From Pisaster brevispinus (taxonomy: Eukaryota; Echinodermata; Asteroidea; Forcipulatida; Asteriidae): a stretch of 64,000 bases of DNA. The DNA lies in NCBI GenBank assembly GCA_023634235.1, contig JAMKCF010000012.1:17493884-17557883 (forward strand). The letters run 5' to 3'. Position numbers and translations under genes: made by a program. The notes beneath the pieces were generated by a model. That model was not told the DNA's origin. It saw nothing but the letters and a program-made list of their open reading frames with translations, and did not search any database. Shown piece by piece: positions 43,160 through 58,238 of the stretch; within the stretch, counting starts at the first letter, position 1; each line of letters starts with the position of its first letter.

Positions 43160-44230
43160 AGTGTGCCCAAATCCCCTAACCATCGTTCAACCTCGTCCCC
43201 ACAGGGAATTCTTCAGAAAAGTTTTTAAAAAATACAACATTAGCAAGAAAACTGTGCGTGCAAAAGACCGTGTTCATTCGCTCATAGCACTTGGTACGTT
43301 TGAAAAAAAAATGTGCACAGTTTTACACATAGACCTTCATGGTACACAGATGTCCGTGGGTGGAAAACTACACTGTAAGTATTTATTGCCCGAATTGCTA
43401 CAGTTTTGGGGCAAATGAGTAAGATAACTATTTATGATCTCGCGAGTCCGAAACTCTGGTGTTTGAAAACAGTCAGGTTGAATTGTCTGGTCGGATGACC
43501 GATTGCACATAAACCTTCACAGGTTCTCTGTCTTATTGTCACGATGCCGACCAGTTCATTGATAAAAGGACTATAGATGGGGCACGGGTTGCATCACACA
43601 CACGTAACCGTCTGAAAAGCCATTACGTCAGACCCAATGTCCAAAGCACCATATAAATCCTTTGTGTACATTTTGACTCAAAATGGCGGACAGGGTAGGC
43701 GCGTGTATATGTGCTGCACGTTGTGCAAGGGGTCAATAAACCAGAAGTTGACGTGAACAAACATTCCTGGGCATCAGGTTTGAAGCTATTAAAGGGAATT
43801 TTGACATATATTGACCCTTGACCTTTCCAAATGTGACTTCATCACTTTTCACAGCTTCTGCGGTTAAAGATGCATTGCCCTTGTTTGGATGTGTTAATTA
43901 AATTTAAAAAACGAAATTTTCACAAGCAAACGAAATTAGAAAGGCTACAAGTTTGTGTAACGAACAAATAAAATAAAAAAACCAATCATAATTCTGACGT
44001 CGGATACAAGCGCTTTTGTTTTAACGGGATTAGTTCTGATTGGCTGTCCGGTGACCTCTGAAAGATACAAGCCCATGTACACAGTCCCAACACAGTTTTT
44101 TTTTTTGAGGTGTGTGGTAATTAGTATAGGTAAAACAAGAACTACACTCAAGACGTGTTTCTACGACCACAGATCTACAGTCAACCCCCAAGAGCTGGAT
44201 AGTAGCACATCACTTCAATTTCCCCACATC
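43160..44230. other. Intergenic with repeat fragments
   Basis: 43190-43235 resembles the GGTCCCC/TG-end repeat (CCCCACAGGGAATTCTT, CAGAAAAG). At 43716-43745 TGCACGTTGTGCAAGGGGTC is like an element terminus near 5424. No gene recognised. Confidence 0.35.
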
Positions 44231-44232
44231 AC

Positions 44233-44695
44233 TCTATTTCTGACATGATTTTACAGGGCATTGAGGCACTAGGTAACCACAGAGAGACTGTTAGTCTGAG
44301 TAGGGAGAAACTGTGCATAAGGCACCTCAAGATTATTTATCCCCACGGTCTGACCATCCAATAAGGAAATAACTAACAACCTTTCGTATTTTGCCTTCTC
44401 CTTTTCCCCACAGACACCCCCCTTTCGAGTCTGCCTCATTCACTAATATATTACTTGTTTTCCCTATACCCACGCTTGATTTTGTCATTTGTGTTTCCAA
44501 CTACTTGTGGCCAACCCAGCCCCTTCCCTCTAACCCCCCCCCCCATGTCTCCTTAATTGTTCGTCGGTGTGCTTCCTGCATCTCTCTCTTTCTCCTCAAC
44601 TTGACTCTTTCTACTTGACTGCTCCTGTTACACTAGTAAACATGTTTATGTTGTGTTGCCATGTAAGCCTTCCAGAAAGACTCTTTTATTACAGG
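44233..44695 (+). repeat. Dispersed repeat ending in a hammerhead-like motif
   Basis: It starts with TTCTGACATGATTTTACAGG GCATTGAGGCACTAGG and continues through ACGGTCTGACCATCCAATAA, CCTTCTCCTTTTCCCCACAG and a pyrimidine-rich part to AAGCCTTCCAGAAAGACTCT. An inverse copy covers 47580-47850. The 3' part (from CTTGACTGCTCCTGTTAC) matches 17103-17190. It may be the terminal region of a Penelope-like family. Confidence 0.5.
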
Positions 44696-45053
44696 TTAAT
44701 TTTTAACTACAATTTTTCAATTTTCATTTTATGGGGGTAATATTTAGCAACTTTTGTTGAAGTTGTTTTCAAAATGTTAAAATCATGTTGTTTTTCTTCA
44801 TGAAATATTGCTGGAGGAACAAAGTAAGAATCGGGTGCACTTTTAAACATATTTTTAACAGTCTTTTGATTTATATCTTTTTGTTACCAAAACAATTGCC
44901 AGATGTTGTACTCCAAACTATTATTGCATCATAATATCAAAGAAAAATACACACACCCTTTTATTTACAATGTATACTGCATTACTGGGAAAGCTGATTT
45001 TAAAAAAAGAAAGAGTTTATTTGTGGTTCGAGTGGTCATAATTTAAGGAAAGA

Positions 45054-45390
45054 GATAGATGTGTGTATCCCTTGTTCCTCAAACCAAGCCGAAAGAGGAA
45101 GGGAATAGATTTGTGTATCCCTTGTTCCTCAAACCCAGCCGAAAAAGAGGAAGGGACTAGATTTGCGTATCCCTTGTTCCTCAAACCATGCCGAAAGAGG
45201 AAGAGGATAGATTTTTGTATCCCTTGTTCCCCAAACCAAGCCAAAAAGAGGAGGGGATAGAATTTTCTTTCCCATGTTGCTCAAACCCAGCCGAAAAAAG
45301 GAGGGGTAGAATTTTGTATCCCTTGTTGCTCAAACCCAGCCGAAAAAGAGGAGGGATAGATTTGTTTATCCCTTGAGCCTCAAACATGAC
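45054..45390. repeat. Minisatellite of about 50 bp, seven units
   Basis: TATCCCTTGTTCCTCAAACC recurs at about 45066, 45116, 45168, 45218, 45268 (diverged), 45317 and 45367; units are 49-52 bp and contain GCCGAAAAAGAGGAAGGG. Both strands stay open for short stretches, giving several overlapping frames that I regard as repeat artefacts. Confidence 0.9.
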
Positions 45391-45399
45391 AAACCGTGC

Positions 45400-46590
45400 G
45401 ATAAATTGCTAACAAATAATTGGAATTTATCAATTTTTTTAATTGTTAGCCTAGAAAAATTAAGTTGATTTGTAAAGTCTGGAGCCTGTTTTTCACAATT
45501 TGGAGGAGGAAATGGTAAGAGAAAAATGTGTTGCTTTAAAATCCTGTTTCGATAGCAATTTTTGGACGTTAATGACAATTTAAAGCTGTAGATTAAAAAA
45601 ATAACAAAAAATAAAAACATGCAGTTAAAAATGATTTATAATTATTATTCTTTTACAAAAAATTTCAATGCAGGTTCGCCCCAAACAAGGCTAAAAGCCA
45701 CTCTTGGTAAGAGGCTACAAGAAGAGAAATTATTAAATTTTTTGTTGCATTTATACCATACTTATAGGTCCTTTTGGTTGGTAAGCAGCAGTTTGGAGCA
45801 GCTAAGTCTACTTCCTCAAAGATATTTAGTGATACAAGCATAGAGTTTTGGCACACAGCGAGAGACCATCGCAGATAAAGGTGGAATAACAAACATATGT
45901 CAGCCATTTAAAAACAAAATTGAAATCAGGATTATTGAATAGTGTCTTATTAAACTGGGAATACACGACCATATAAGAACGAGCTTTAAAATTCATGTTT
46001 TAAATTTTGTGTCTTAGTGTCAACAATGCATTTATAACAATCAGTCAGCCAACTTTAGAGACACGCTCTCGTAAAAAAAAAAGCGACAGTCTATGGGAAA
46101 ACCTCAAGGCTTTGGGGTTTTCATAAGAAAAACAAGCGGAAATGTCCTGTCAATTTGCCCTTTAAAGCACATATATTATACTGTACGCCCACCCAGCACG
46201 CCCAGTGGGGATAGCCTATTTCGGGAGACCTGCATAGATGTTGCAATAATTTATTGAACTGGTATCTGCTAAAAAAAACCTTTATAAGAAATAAGTTAAG
46301 AATGAAATAGGTCGCGCTTTTCACAAGAGTGTGTCTCTCATCAAAATCAAATCGAGTCACTTTGTGAATCACGGACAAGGTGTTGCAGCCCATATCGATT
46401 TTAAACCCGTCGAGGGTAGCACAAATTTAAGACAAAACAAACATAGGCAATAGTCTCTTGCAACTATTTCGCCAGTTGTAAGAAATGTGTACGTGTATTA
46501 TACTTACAATCATCAGTCCGCCTTGCACCGTTCAGGCAACTTCTTCATGGCAAGAAAATCTCCGCTTATGTTTGGTGAAGCATGGGTGGA
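45400..46590. other. Intergenic, no gene recognised
   Basis: AT-rich sequence with short frames on both strands that lack family motifs or splice-site support. Confidence 0.4.
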
Positions 46591-46599
46591 CTGAATTGA

Positions 46600-47140
46600 A
46601 TTGAAGTGGCCGAAATCTCGCTGTCTAACCTTCAGCCCTACTTTGCATAAGCTTATAGGAGATTCGCTGTGCACAACATTAGATAATGGTCTGCTGACGA
46701 TTCACCAAAGTAAAAACATTTGCTTGATGAAATGGCAGTGTTGCGACCCCATTCCTTACACACTTCCCTCCCAACCTGTTCCTTTTCTTTTCTGGAATGT
46801 TATTCAATGGCTATGCGCGGGTAAGACCCTTAAAGTATGGCTTGACCACCTTTTGTGTGGTCCTCAGTCAGTGCCCGTGCAGGCATCACCTTGTGCGACC
46901 CGTATGGTGCAGCGTTGGGCCCGTATCTCCTCCGTCTTCGACGACTACCTCCCTCTCCACCAATGGATCATGGCCAAGAGTGACGGTGGTGCTGGACCAG
47001 ACCCTGGACTGGCTCCTGGATGAGCTGAACTCCCGGGTCAACGTCTACCCACCTACCTGTGACTGTGGGCTGATCTGGTGTGGGCTGTTGTTGGAAATGC
47101 TGGGCCTAACGTCTGCACTTTATAAATATTGTTAGGGAAC
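46600..47140 (+). pseudogene. Possible decayed coding segment, family unknown
   Basis: This stretch is much richer in G and C than its surroundings. One frame reads CATRMVQRWARISSVFDDYL PLHQWIMAKSDGGAG and then turns to low-complexity; the next frame continues as VLDQTLDWLLDELNSRVNVY, PPTCDCGLIWCGLLLEMLGL and stops at 47133. The join would need one frameshift near 46990. Codon-like composition suggests a retroelement or gene remnant, but I recognise no family. Confidence 0.3.
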
Positions 47141-47579
47141 CGACTGGGCTGGGGCTTATTCGTTAAGCCTCCTTGAGGTAAATATTACTTGGCCGAACCT
47201 AATTTGCTTTAATTGATCTTTGCCGGCTTACCATTCATTTTTGCCTCTGTTTTGCTGAAATCCTGCTTTATTAACTGCTTTGTAATTTATGTGGCTTTAC
47301 CGTTATTAATGTTGTTCTAACTCATTGTTCTGCTTATTGGCTTATGTATTAAATGTCATTCTGAATGTATTTCATTGATTGCTTTTGTGCTTTTACTTAC
47401 AGGGTATAATTTGTTCTTGTCCCGTTTCACACAAATTTCGCTGTCGTGCTTTTCAGCATGTAACAGGCCGTCATGAGTGTTTCACGTCGAATAGATTCCA
47501 GTTCCCAATCTTGCATCTTCTCTGTAACCTTTGAACTCAACATACATAAACAAAATATTTAAAGCAGTCATACAAGTGG

Positions 47580-47850
47580 AAATAAATGAAGAGAGAGATA
47601 GGCAGAAATCACACAGAAAGGTGGGAAAAGGAGCAGAAAAAGTAGTTCATTAGAGACAGATAAAAAGGGGATATCTGTCAAAAAAGGAGAAGGCAAAGAC
47701 AAAACGTTGTCAATAATTTCCTTCTTGGATGTTCAGACCATGGGGTTCAGTTCTGGAGGCGCCTTATCCTACCCAGACTCACAATCTCTCTGTGGTCTCC
47801 TAGTGCCTCAGTGTCCTGTAAAATCATGTCAGAAATGGAGTGATTTCAAA
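47580..47850 (-). repeat. Inverse copy of the 44.2-kb dispersed repeat
   Basis: Read on the minus strand it gives TTCTGACATGATTTTACAGG ACACTGAGGCACTAGG, then ATGGTCTGAACATCCAAGAA and GCCTTCTCCTTTTTTGACAG, in the same order as 44233-44420. Roughly 80% alike by eye. Confidence 0.6.
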
Positions 47851-48600
47851 TGATGTCCTACGGGTGTATCCAGCTTATGGAGGGGTCATTCTGTCCCAAA
47901 TTTACCTAAAATCCTGAAAAGTTTAGCAGGCTCCGTCTCAGATTTTGCTAGAATTTTTTAAATAATCCCCCTATGGGTGCCATGAACGCATACACAATTT
48001 TAGAATCCTACTCCTTAACATTTCTGAGATGTGAATCCCTCAAAATTTAAGCCCCGCCCCTTCAAATTGACTTTTGTGTTTTCGGCATTTTTAGAGGTCT
48101 GTATCTATATATGGAGATAAGATGTATGGTTTACAAATTAATTTAATTAAATTAATTTAGTGTCAAAAGTAGCAAAGACCATTTTTTTTTATCAAGGTAT
48201 TGGTCTATAAAAACGGACATTTTAGCCTGCGTAATGACTTTTCGTCATTTTTGAGACCCCCTAGTGCCCAAGTGAAATGTCAAATTGCTGTTATATATTA
48301 CATTTGGTTATAAACTAGGTGCATATGTGTGACCTGATATAAGGATAGACCAATCACGCCTTTGATGGGGACTTGGCATGGGTCTGAATATGGGTCCGCC
48401 TGAAATTGCCAAACATGCCCTTATCAAGTGGTTAATTAGCCTTTTTGAGGTATGGTGGACAATATAGCAGTGCACTGTTTAGTTTGGGTGTTTTACAGAC
48501 AAATCTACCCAAACCTAATAGTGTCATAGTTATTTGTCCACCATATGTCAAAATGGCTTATTGACAACGTGGGACATACGGAAGTGTAGTGCCTTCACAT
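47851..48600. other. Intergenic, no gene recognised
   Basis: No coding signal. GACAATATAGCAGTGCACTG is bordered by short inverted pieces (CATATGGTGGACAA type, near 48455 and 48535) suggesting a small hairpin element. Confidence 0.3.
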
Positions 48601-48603
48601 GAA

Positions 48604-49064
48604 TACGGAGCTCTAGAAGTGCCATCCGACATGTTGAGATCCTGAGATGATTTTCTGCAGTGACGCGGGGGACGACATAAACGTGAGATGAAAACATCCT
48701 GAGATAATTTATCTTGGGATGGCGTCAATCGAGAGTAAGATCGTCTTCCCGATGTTATCTAAGGATGTCGACATCCTGAACGTAGGATGTCGACTTCCTG
48801 AGATAATTCGTCTTGGGATGATAATATCCTGAAAATGTCGAACACCCAAGATACATTATCTCAGGAAGACAACATTATACTTTTAGGATGTCTTCATCCC
48901 GAGATAAAATGTATCTGGAAGACGACATTCTACTTCCAAAAAGTCGTCATACCTAGATAAATCATCTCATCAGGTTGTCGGCATCTTACGTTTATGATGT
49001 CATCATCCTGTGGTACACTATCTCAGGATCTCAACATGTTACGTGGCACTTCCAGAGCTCCGTA
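48604..49064. mobile_element. Foldback element, copy A
   Basis: The left end TACGGAGCTCTAGAAGTGCC, then ATCCGACATGTTGAGATCCTGAG, is inverted at the right end (CTCAGGATCTCAACATGTTACGTGGCACTTCCAGAGCTCCGTA, quoted in parts). The arms are made of diverged units with GATGTCGACATCC and ATCTCGGGATG-type motifs. No protein. Together with copy B it resembles foldback (TU-like) elements known from sea urchins. Confidence 0.75.
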
Positions 49065-49065
49065 T

Positions 49066-49804
49066 AACGCAGCTCTGGAAGTGCCATCCGACATGTTGAG
49101 ATCCTGACATAATTATCTCTGGATGACGACATCCTCAACTCAAATTAGTCGTCATACCGAGATAATTATGTCGGGATGTTGACATCCTAAAGGTAGGATG
49201 TCATCTTGCTGTGATAGTTTATCTCGGGATGTCGACATCCTAAAAGTAGGATGTCGTCTTGCTGTGATAATCTATCTCGGGATGTCGACATCCTAAAGGT
49301 AGGATGTCGTCTTCCTGTGATAATTTATCTCGGGATGTCGACATCTTTAAAGGTAGGATGTCGTACACGCGGCCTTCGCGATTTATCTTTTAGTATAGGC
49401 CTACGAGTGACACCCGTGCCTACGTCATCCCAAGATAAATTATCACAGGAAGACGACATCCTACTTTTAGGATGTCGACATCCCGAGATAAATTATCACT
49501 GGAAGACGACATCCTACTTTTAGGATGTCGACATCCCGAGATAAATTATCACTGGAAGACGACATCCTACTTTAAGGATGTCGACATCCCGAGATAAATT
49601 ATCACAGCAAGACGACATCCTGCTTTTCTGATGCCGTCATCCCGAGATAAATTATCACAGCAAGATGACATCCTACCTTTAGGATGTCAAGATCCCGAAA
49701 TAATTATCTCGATATGTCGACTAGTTTGCGTTGAGGATGTCGTCATCCAGAGATAATTATGTCAGGATCTCAACATGTCGGATGGCACTTCCAGAGCTCC
49801 GTAT
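49066..49804. mobile_element. Foldback element, copy B, with inverted tandem arrays
   Basis: It begins five bases after copy A with AGCTCTGGAAGTGCCATCCG and ends with the inverse GATGGCACTTCCAGAGCTCC at 49781-49800. The left arm (49150-49365) and right arm (49425-49700) each hold 4-5 tandem units of about 54-57 bp containing ATCTCGGGATGTCGACATCC, AGGATGTCGTCTTGCTGTGA; the units in the two arms face each other. The unique centre is 49366-49424. The 90-codon frame at 49251 is an artefact of the repeats. Confidence 0.85.
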
Positions 49805-49809
49805 GTTCA

Positions 49810-50450
49810 CTTGAGTAAGGTAAAAAACAAATTTAAAACATTTAAAAAAAAACCTTTTAGAAGTATACCGTATGGCCTACGAGAGTTACTGTATGCTTCT
49901 AACCAACGAGTTTGTATTGCCATTAATTTTAAGAGTGATTTCCAATATACGCAATACCTTTAAAAATGCCAAACATGGAAACGTTGATATGTAGTAACCG
50001 AGCAACGCAGGTGCGCTGCAGTTGCATGGACATCACAATGCTAATGAACATAATCCATACAACATGAAGCTTATTGTTTGTAAATAAAAGAAAGGTCTCC
50101 GTATTTACCAGCCGAGTCTGACTTGTTGCTATCCATGTCCTTCCACAACGAAGGTTATGATAAAATATGCAGACAATATTGCTCCGCCCGGGTGGCTTCT
50201 AATGAGGTGAAAATAACGAGTTTTACAAAAATGGACCATGTTTTGGGGACTAGGGATGTAGCCCGACTCGAGGAGTTACCGGCACAATGGAAAATGTGAT
50301 CTTTCTTTTGCATGATGCGATAAGATGAAATATTAACAATAATAATAATGGGTTTTTATAAATTATAGCTCTTTATCCCACCCCAAAGTGCTCTTTATTT
50401 ACTTTTGAACATGATAAACAGAGGTATGTTTTGACTTTATCAGACCCATT
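49810..50450. other. Intergenic, no gene recognised
   Basis: No exon or element terminus is visible in this stretch. Confidence 0.35.
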
Positions 50451-50454
50451 TATG

Positions 50455-50725
50455 TAGCAATTTCTATTTGTTTACAAGGTGATGTGGCGCGTTCAGCAGT
50501 GACATCGGGGGAACCCCATTCTCTTTGCGATATCAAGTAACTGGGTTCTTTTACGTTCATTACACAACACACGGGACCTACGGCTTTACGTCTCATCTGA
50601 AGGACGAAGCAAAAATGGTAAAGTGTCTTGCTGAAAAACACAATTAGGGCCTCGAATCCAAACTCTGCTGATCAGAAACACCAAAGCTTGAGCCCGGTGT
50701 TCTTAACACGCCACAATTCTATTTG
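50455..50725 (-). mobile_element. tRNA-Ser-derived SINE
   Basis: On the minus strand the head reads GTGGCGTGTTAAGAACACCG (decayed A box), CTCAAGCTTTGGTGTTTC, then CAGAGTTTGGATTCGAGGCC (B box), the layout of tRNA-Ser. It is followed by the conserved SINE body CAGCAAGACACTTTACCATT, TTTGCTTCGTCCTTCAGATG, AGACGTAAAGCCGTAGGTCC. Such tRNA-Ser heads with this body are common in marine deuterostomes. It is not a functional tRNA gene, since the A box is damaged and the tail continues. A related fragment lies in actin intron 6. Confidence 0.7.
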
Positions 50726-50799
50726 GAGCATAACAAGGACTAAAAACGTTTTATTACGCCGCAGAATAATTTGTTCTCTTTAATGTTACTACCCATTAT

Positions 50800-52560
50800 T
50801 TTGCGTACTATTGTTCTCTTACAAATTACTTACACTTTATCGTCAGAGTCAGACTTGCGTGAAATTTGTTTTACAATCCCATGAGACACAAAAGAATTTG
50901 AGCTGTTGTTGCTTTCATTTCAAATCATGCATGATTCGTCTGTCCATACCAACAATGTCTTTGTTATCTCTCTCTATACTAATCTTCTTCTTTTGTCTGT
51001 GTTCTCCCCCCCCCCCACCCCTTATGGAGGAAAACCATAGACACCGACGGTGCAAGTCTTGCACAAATTAGTGTTCCCGCTTGTTGCTAGTTTTAATCAC
51101 AACACCCCTGCCTCATCCCAACCTCTGCCGTCCTCCATGGGTAAGTCTGAACGCATCTGACTTTCTAATTCTGACTAGGCCTACATTATTATCATTAACG
51201 ACATTGGCTATTTGGAGTTCCCTGGCATCAATGGTTCGACCTCTGATTTACAATCGCCGTTATTTTGTCTGCGTGACTACGATGACAATGTACTCGTGGC
51301 AGTGGCAGCTCTTCATCTGTTAGATGTTGATATCTCTTCTCCCCCCCCCCCCCCACACACCCCAACCCTCTCGCTGCTCTTGGTTACGACGATGAAAGGA
51401 CGCCCGCTGTCGATTGGCCTTCCAAACGTGAACCCCACTAAATAAACTCCCATAGCAAACAGTGCAAAATGCTAAATATTCAAAAATAAATTTAAAATAT
51501 TTAGAGGTCTCACAGCTTTTTATTGTAAAAGGGAAATTATCCATTGACTCTTGAACTGTTATCCTCTGCTCAATTTAATACGGGGAGTCCCTGGGCCCAT
51601 CGAGTTATTCCCCCTCCAAATAAAAACACCCCTACACCGGTGGAATTTTCCAAATGTCCAAGATCAATCTTGAAAAATGTCCCTACACCTCTCAGCATAT
51701 GGACAATTTTGGCTCAGGATCACGACGTCACGGTTTTTGGTATGGTGACTTCCATAGGCCTACTGTCTTCGGTGTGATCGCCCTGTCGGCTGGGGTACCA
51801 GATGCCTGCTGTGTAAACTGAAGAGTGACCAGACTAATATGATGAGTCAGCACCATTGTCTCTATGGGCAGAAATGAAACTTGGTGGGTCGTGTCCCATG
51901 GTTTTGTATGCCCTCCAGTTCTTAGATGTAGCCCTATTCGTCAAGTTTTGTAACTGTAACCGAGGAGTTTCAATGTTTGCCGCAAGAAAAAAGTTTGGCC
52001 GTCACTAGTGAATGTGACGTCATCAAGCCAGCAAAGCCACCTCTCGTGATGGCTCGGTCTGGCTCTGTATTTTGACCCCCAAAAACGAAACCCTGTCTTC
52101 AAGCATAAGCCGAATCCTATGTAGCAGACATAAATAGGTTGGTTCCTTTCATGATTTGTGAACTAGAACTTTCAATGTCACGGTGAATACGGGGAACCTG
52201 ACCCCACTATCCGTTTACCAATGCAGGAAGGAATGGTTCAATACCAACAAGGAAAGACAAAGAAAATGCTACAAAAACATTGATTTTAAACTACAAAATA
52301 CCTTGTTTTATTTTCTGCACCGTAACCAATCTGATGGCACTGAATGGTTTAATTCAAACAGCGGTCATCGAATTGTCAAAATTCATTTAATTAAAACATT
52401 TCAATAAACTTCGTTTCTGGTTTTGACAAAAGCTACATTGATCACTATATCGCTACAGTTCATGATATTGCAACTTGTGTCCCGCCCTCTATCGTAAGTC
52501 GCACGGACCAGAATAAAAATGTATCTGATTTGAACAATATAGATCGATCAGCCCATTCAA
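50800..52560. other. Intergenic downstream of actin
   Basis: No gene recognised. It has C runs near 51007-51021 and 51341-51355. A candidate poly(A) signal for the minus-strand actin (AATAAA, as TTTATT) is at 52663-52668. Confidence 0.35.
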
Positions 52561-53134
52561 CTTTCGCTCTTACAATGTCTCTATTTCTATCAATAAATCT
52601 AGCTCTATCTTTTATTTTTTCTAGTTTGTTTTTCGAGATTTTGTTGTTGCTGTTGAAGCTGTTTTATTTGGTTCGCAAAGGGAAAAAAATTCATCTTAGT
52701 TTGCTCGCTTGGTCTTACTTTCAAGATTTTTTTTACGGCCAATCCATCAAAGGCACTCAAGACAATCATTGAATTAACTTCTCTCATTAGACCGAAGCCA
52801 GTTCTTACTTTTTGCAAAACAAAGACCTAAATAAAAACGGCGACTCCAAAAAAAGGGAATAATTTCAGTTTGAATGACTCAAGGCTGAGAGTATCGTAGT
52901 TTTTTTTCTTCTTCTTTTGCACATGGTTGGCCTGCTGTGACAACTTCATTCAGTTTGACCACAATTGCACTGTTTTGAAATTAGTAGAATCTGAGAACAA
53001 ATAAATAATATTAATAATAATCCATGGTGAACTCATTCGGTTTCCATGTCAACGCTGGTGATGAAACAAAAAAATGCACAATAAAATGCACAATAATTGA
53101 AAAAAATACAGTCTGAATATTTCCGGCAAACAGT

Positions 53135-56633
<3,499 letters not shown>

Positions 56634-58202
56634 CTGGAAAAGTGGTGAAAGCAAACAAAACACACCAACTTGAGACAGTATAAAAAATTGTTTAGATTAA
56701 GGCGATCGAGATGCGAAATTCATTTCTGCAACAGCTGAGAGCTGCACGACAACTTTCCTGTCCGTTTAAATTTTGTTTAGTCCTGAGTGAAATGATTCGA
56801 TTGAGAAAGACAATAGTTAATTTTCCCTTCCCCACGAACAATATAGTTCGACAGTTTATCTAAAATGACGAGACATTCTTATCTTTCTCCCTAAATGTCA
56901 AATTGATGGAAAGAGTTCAAATCCAATTCTGAAAAAAAATTAATTAAACAAATAAATAAATAAAAACTGCGAAATTGTGTCAGCAAAATGCTTATCTGTG
57001 ATTGACGTCCAAACCCTTCTTACATTACTAACTGTCTCAAATTAACAACATAACAGCACGAAGCGACATTCCCTGCGATTGTATTAGCACCACCGAAAAT
57101 AAACCCCACAGTTAGATCCACATTTTTTCTCACACGTTATAGGCCTTTATCAACTTTGCATGTCTAACCCATAAAAATAATAAGTGTAATGTGTAACACA
57201 CACTTCGGCATAGTCAGCTACATTCCACACTCAGCGCAAGTATTTGCCATGACCTTGTTTGGAGTGGAGACGAATGCGGTCAAAATACCAGAAGATTGAG
57301 CGCTCTAATTGGTCCGTTGCCTTAACGACATAACGGTTCTCGTGATTGGTTGAAGGTTTCAGCTTCTGGATTTCCTAATTTAGGCGGTCATTAGGAATGC
57401 TCGTTATACAGATGGGCATGCTTATGGGATGCACACTTTCTCTGTTTCGAAATGACCTCTGAAAATACTGCAGACATAACTGAAGAGCATTGACAGTATT
57501 TAGTCTGACTGTAAAATCTGAAAAGTGAAAATGACAACATGGCGCACAAATGAAAACATCAAGCTTTTGAAAGACTCCTTTAGGTGAGGTTTACGGGTTA
57601 CCAGTTGAAAAAGATGAGAACCATCGATATGTCAACCTTTGTGTATCAAAGAGTGATCCAAAGGTTCAGTTGTGGTAACTCAGAAACCCATTAGTTCATC
57701 TTCACCTTGGTCTAGACGTCAATCATACATCGGCATTCCTTCGGGTCATGACAAGAATGTCAAACACGCCATTGGAATTATTGCACTTACTATTTGGGAG
57801 TAGTTTGATGTCTTGACCTTTCGACCTCATGATTATTCATAAGTCAGTTATAGTCAATGCTATGCCTCTTTCATGAATATTCATAATGCAAAATTAATCC
57901 TTGGATTATTCTAAACATTCCCGTAATATCCGATTCACGCTGTCGTAAATACAATCTAAACGTATGAACATCAAACAAGAAAGTGAAATAAATAAATTTC
58001 AAGGCAGGTTCAATTTATTGTGTGGAGAAAAAATCAAAGTAACGTTTGTCTGCTCTTTCCAAAGCTATCAGTCAAACTTTTCAAACTGTCTTTTTCTCCC
58101 ATTGTGATTATTTTTTTTTTCTTTTTTTTTTTTTTTCTTCGATTCGAAATTTACCATCATGTTTTTGAAAGAATGTAAGGAAGAAGGTCATTCGTTTCTG
58201 GC

Positions 58203-58238
<36 letters not shown>

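Noticed and set aside
45017..45387. Overlapping frames on both strands of the 45-kb minisatellite
   Set aside because: Frame changes between units and the absence of a defined start or splice support make protein coding unlikely.
48604..49804. CRISPR-like array (regular repeats near 49.2-49.7 kb)
   Set aside because: The units are inverted between arms, have no unique spacers and sit in eukaryotic DNA; this is a foldback transposon.
50600..50725. Possible tRNA-Ser gene
   Set aside because: The A box is damaged and the sequence runs on into a SINE body, so this is a SINE head and not a functional tRNA.
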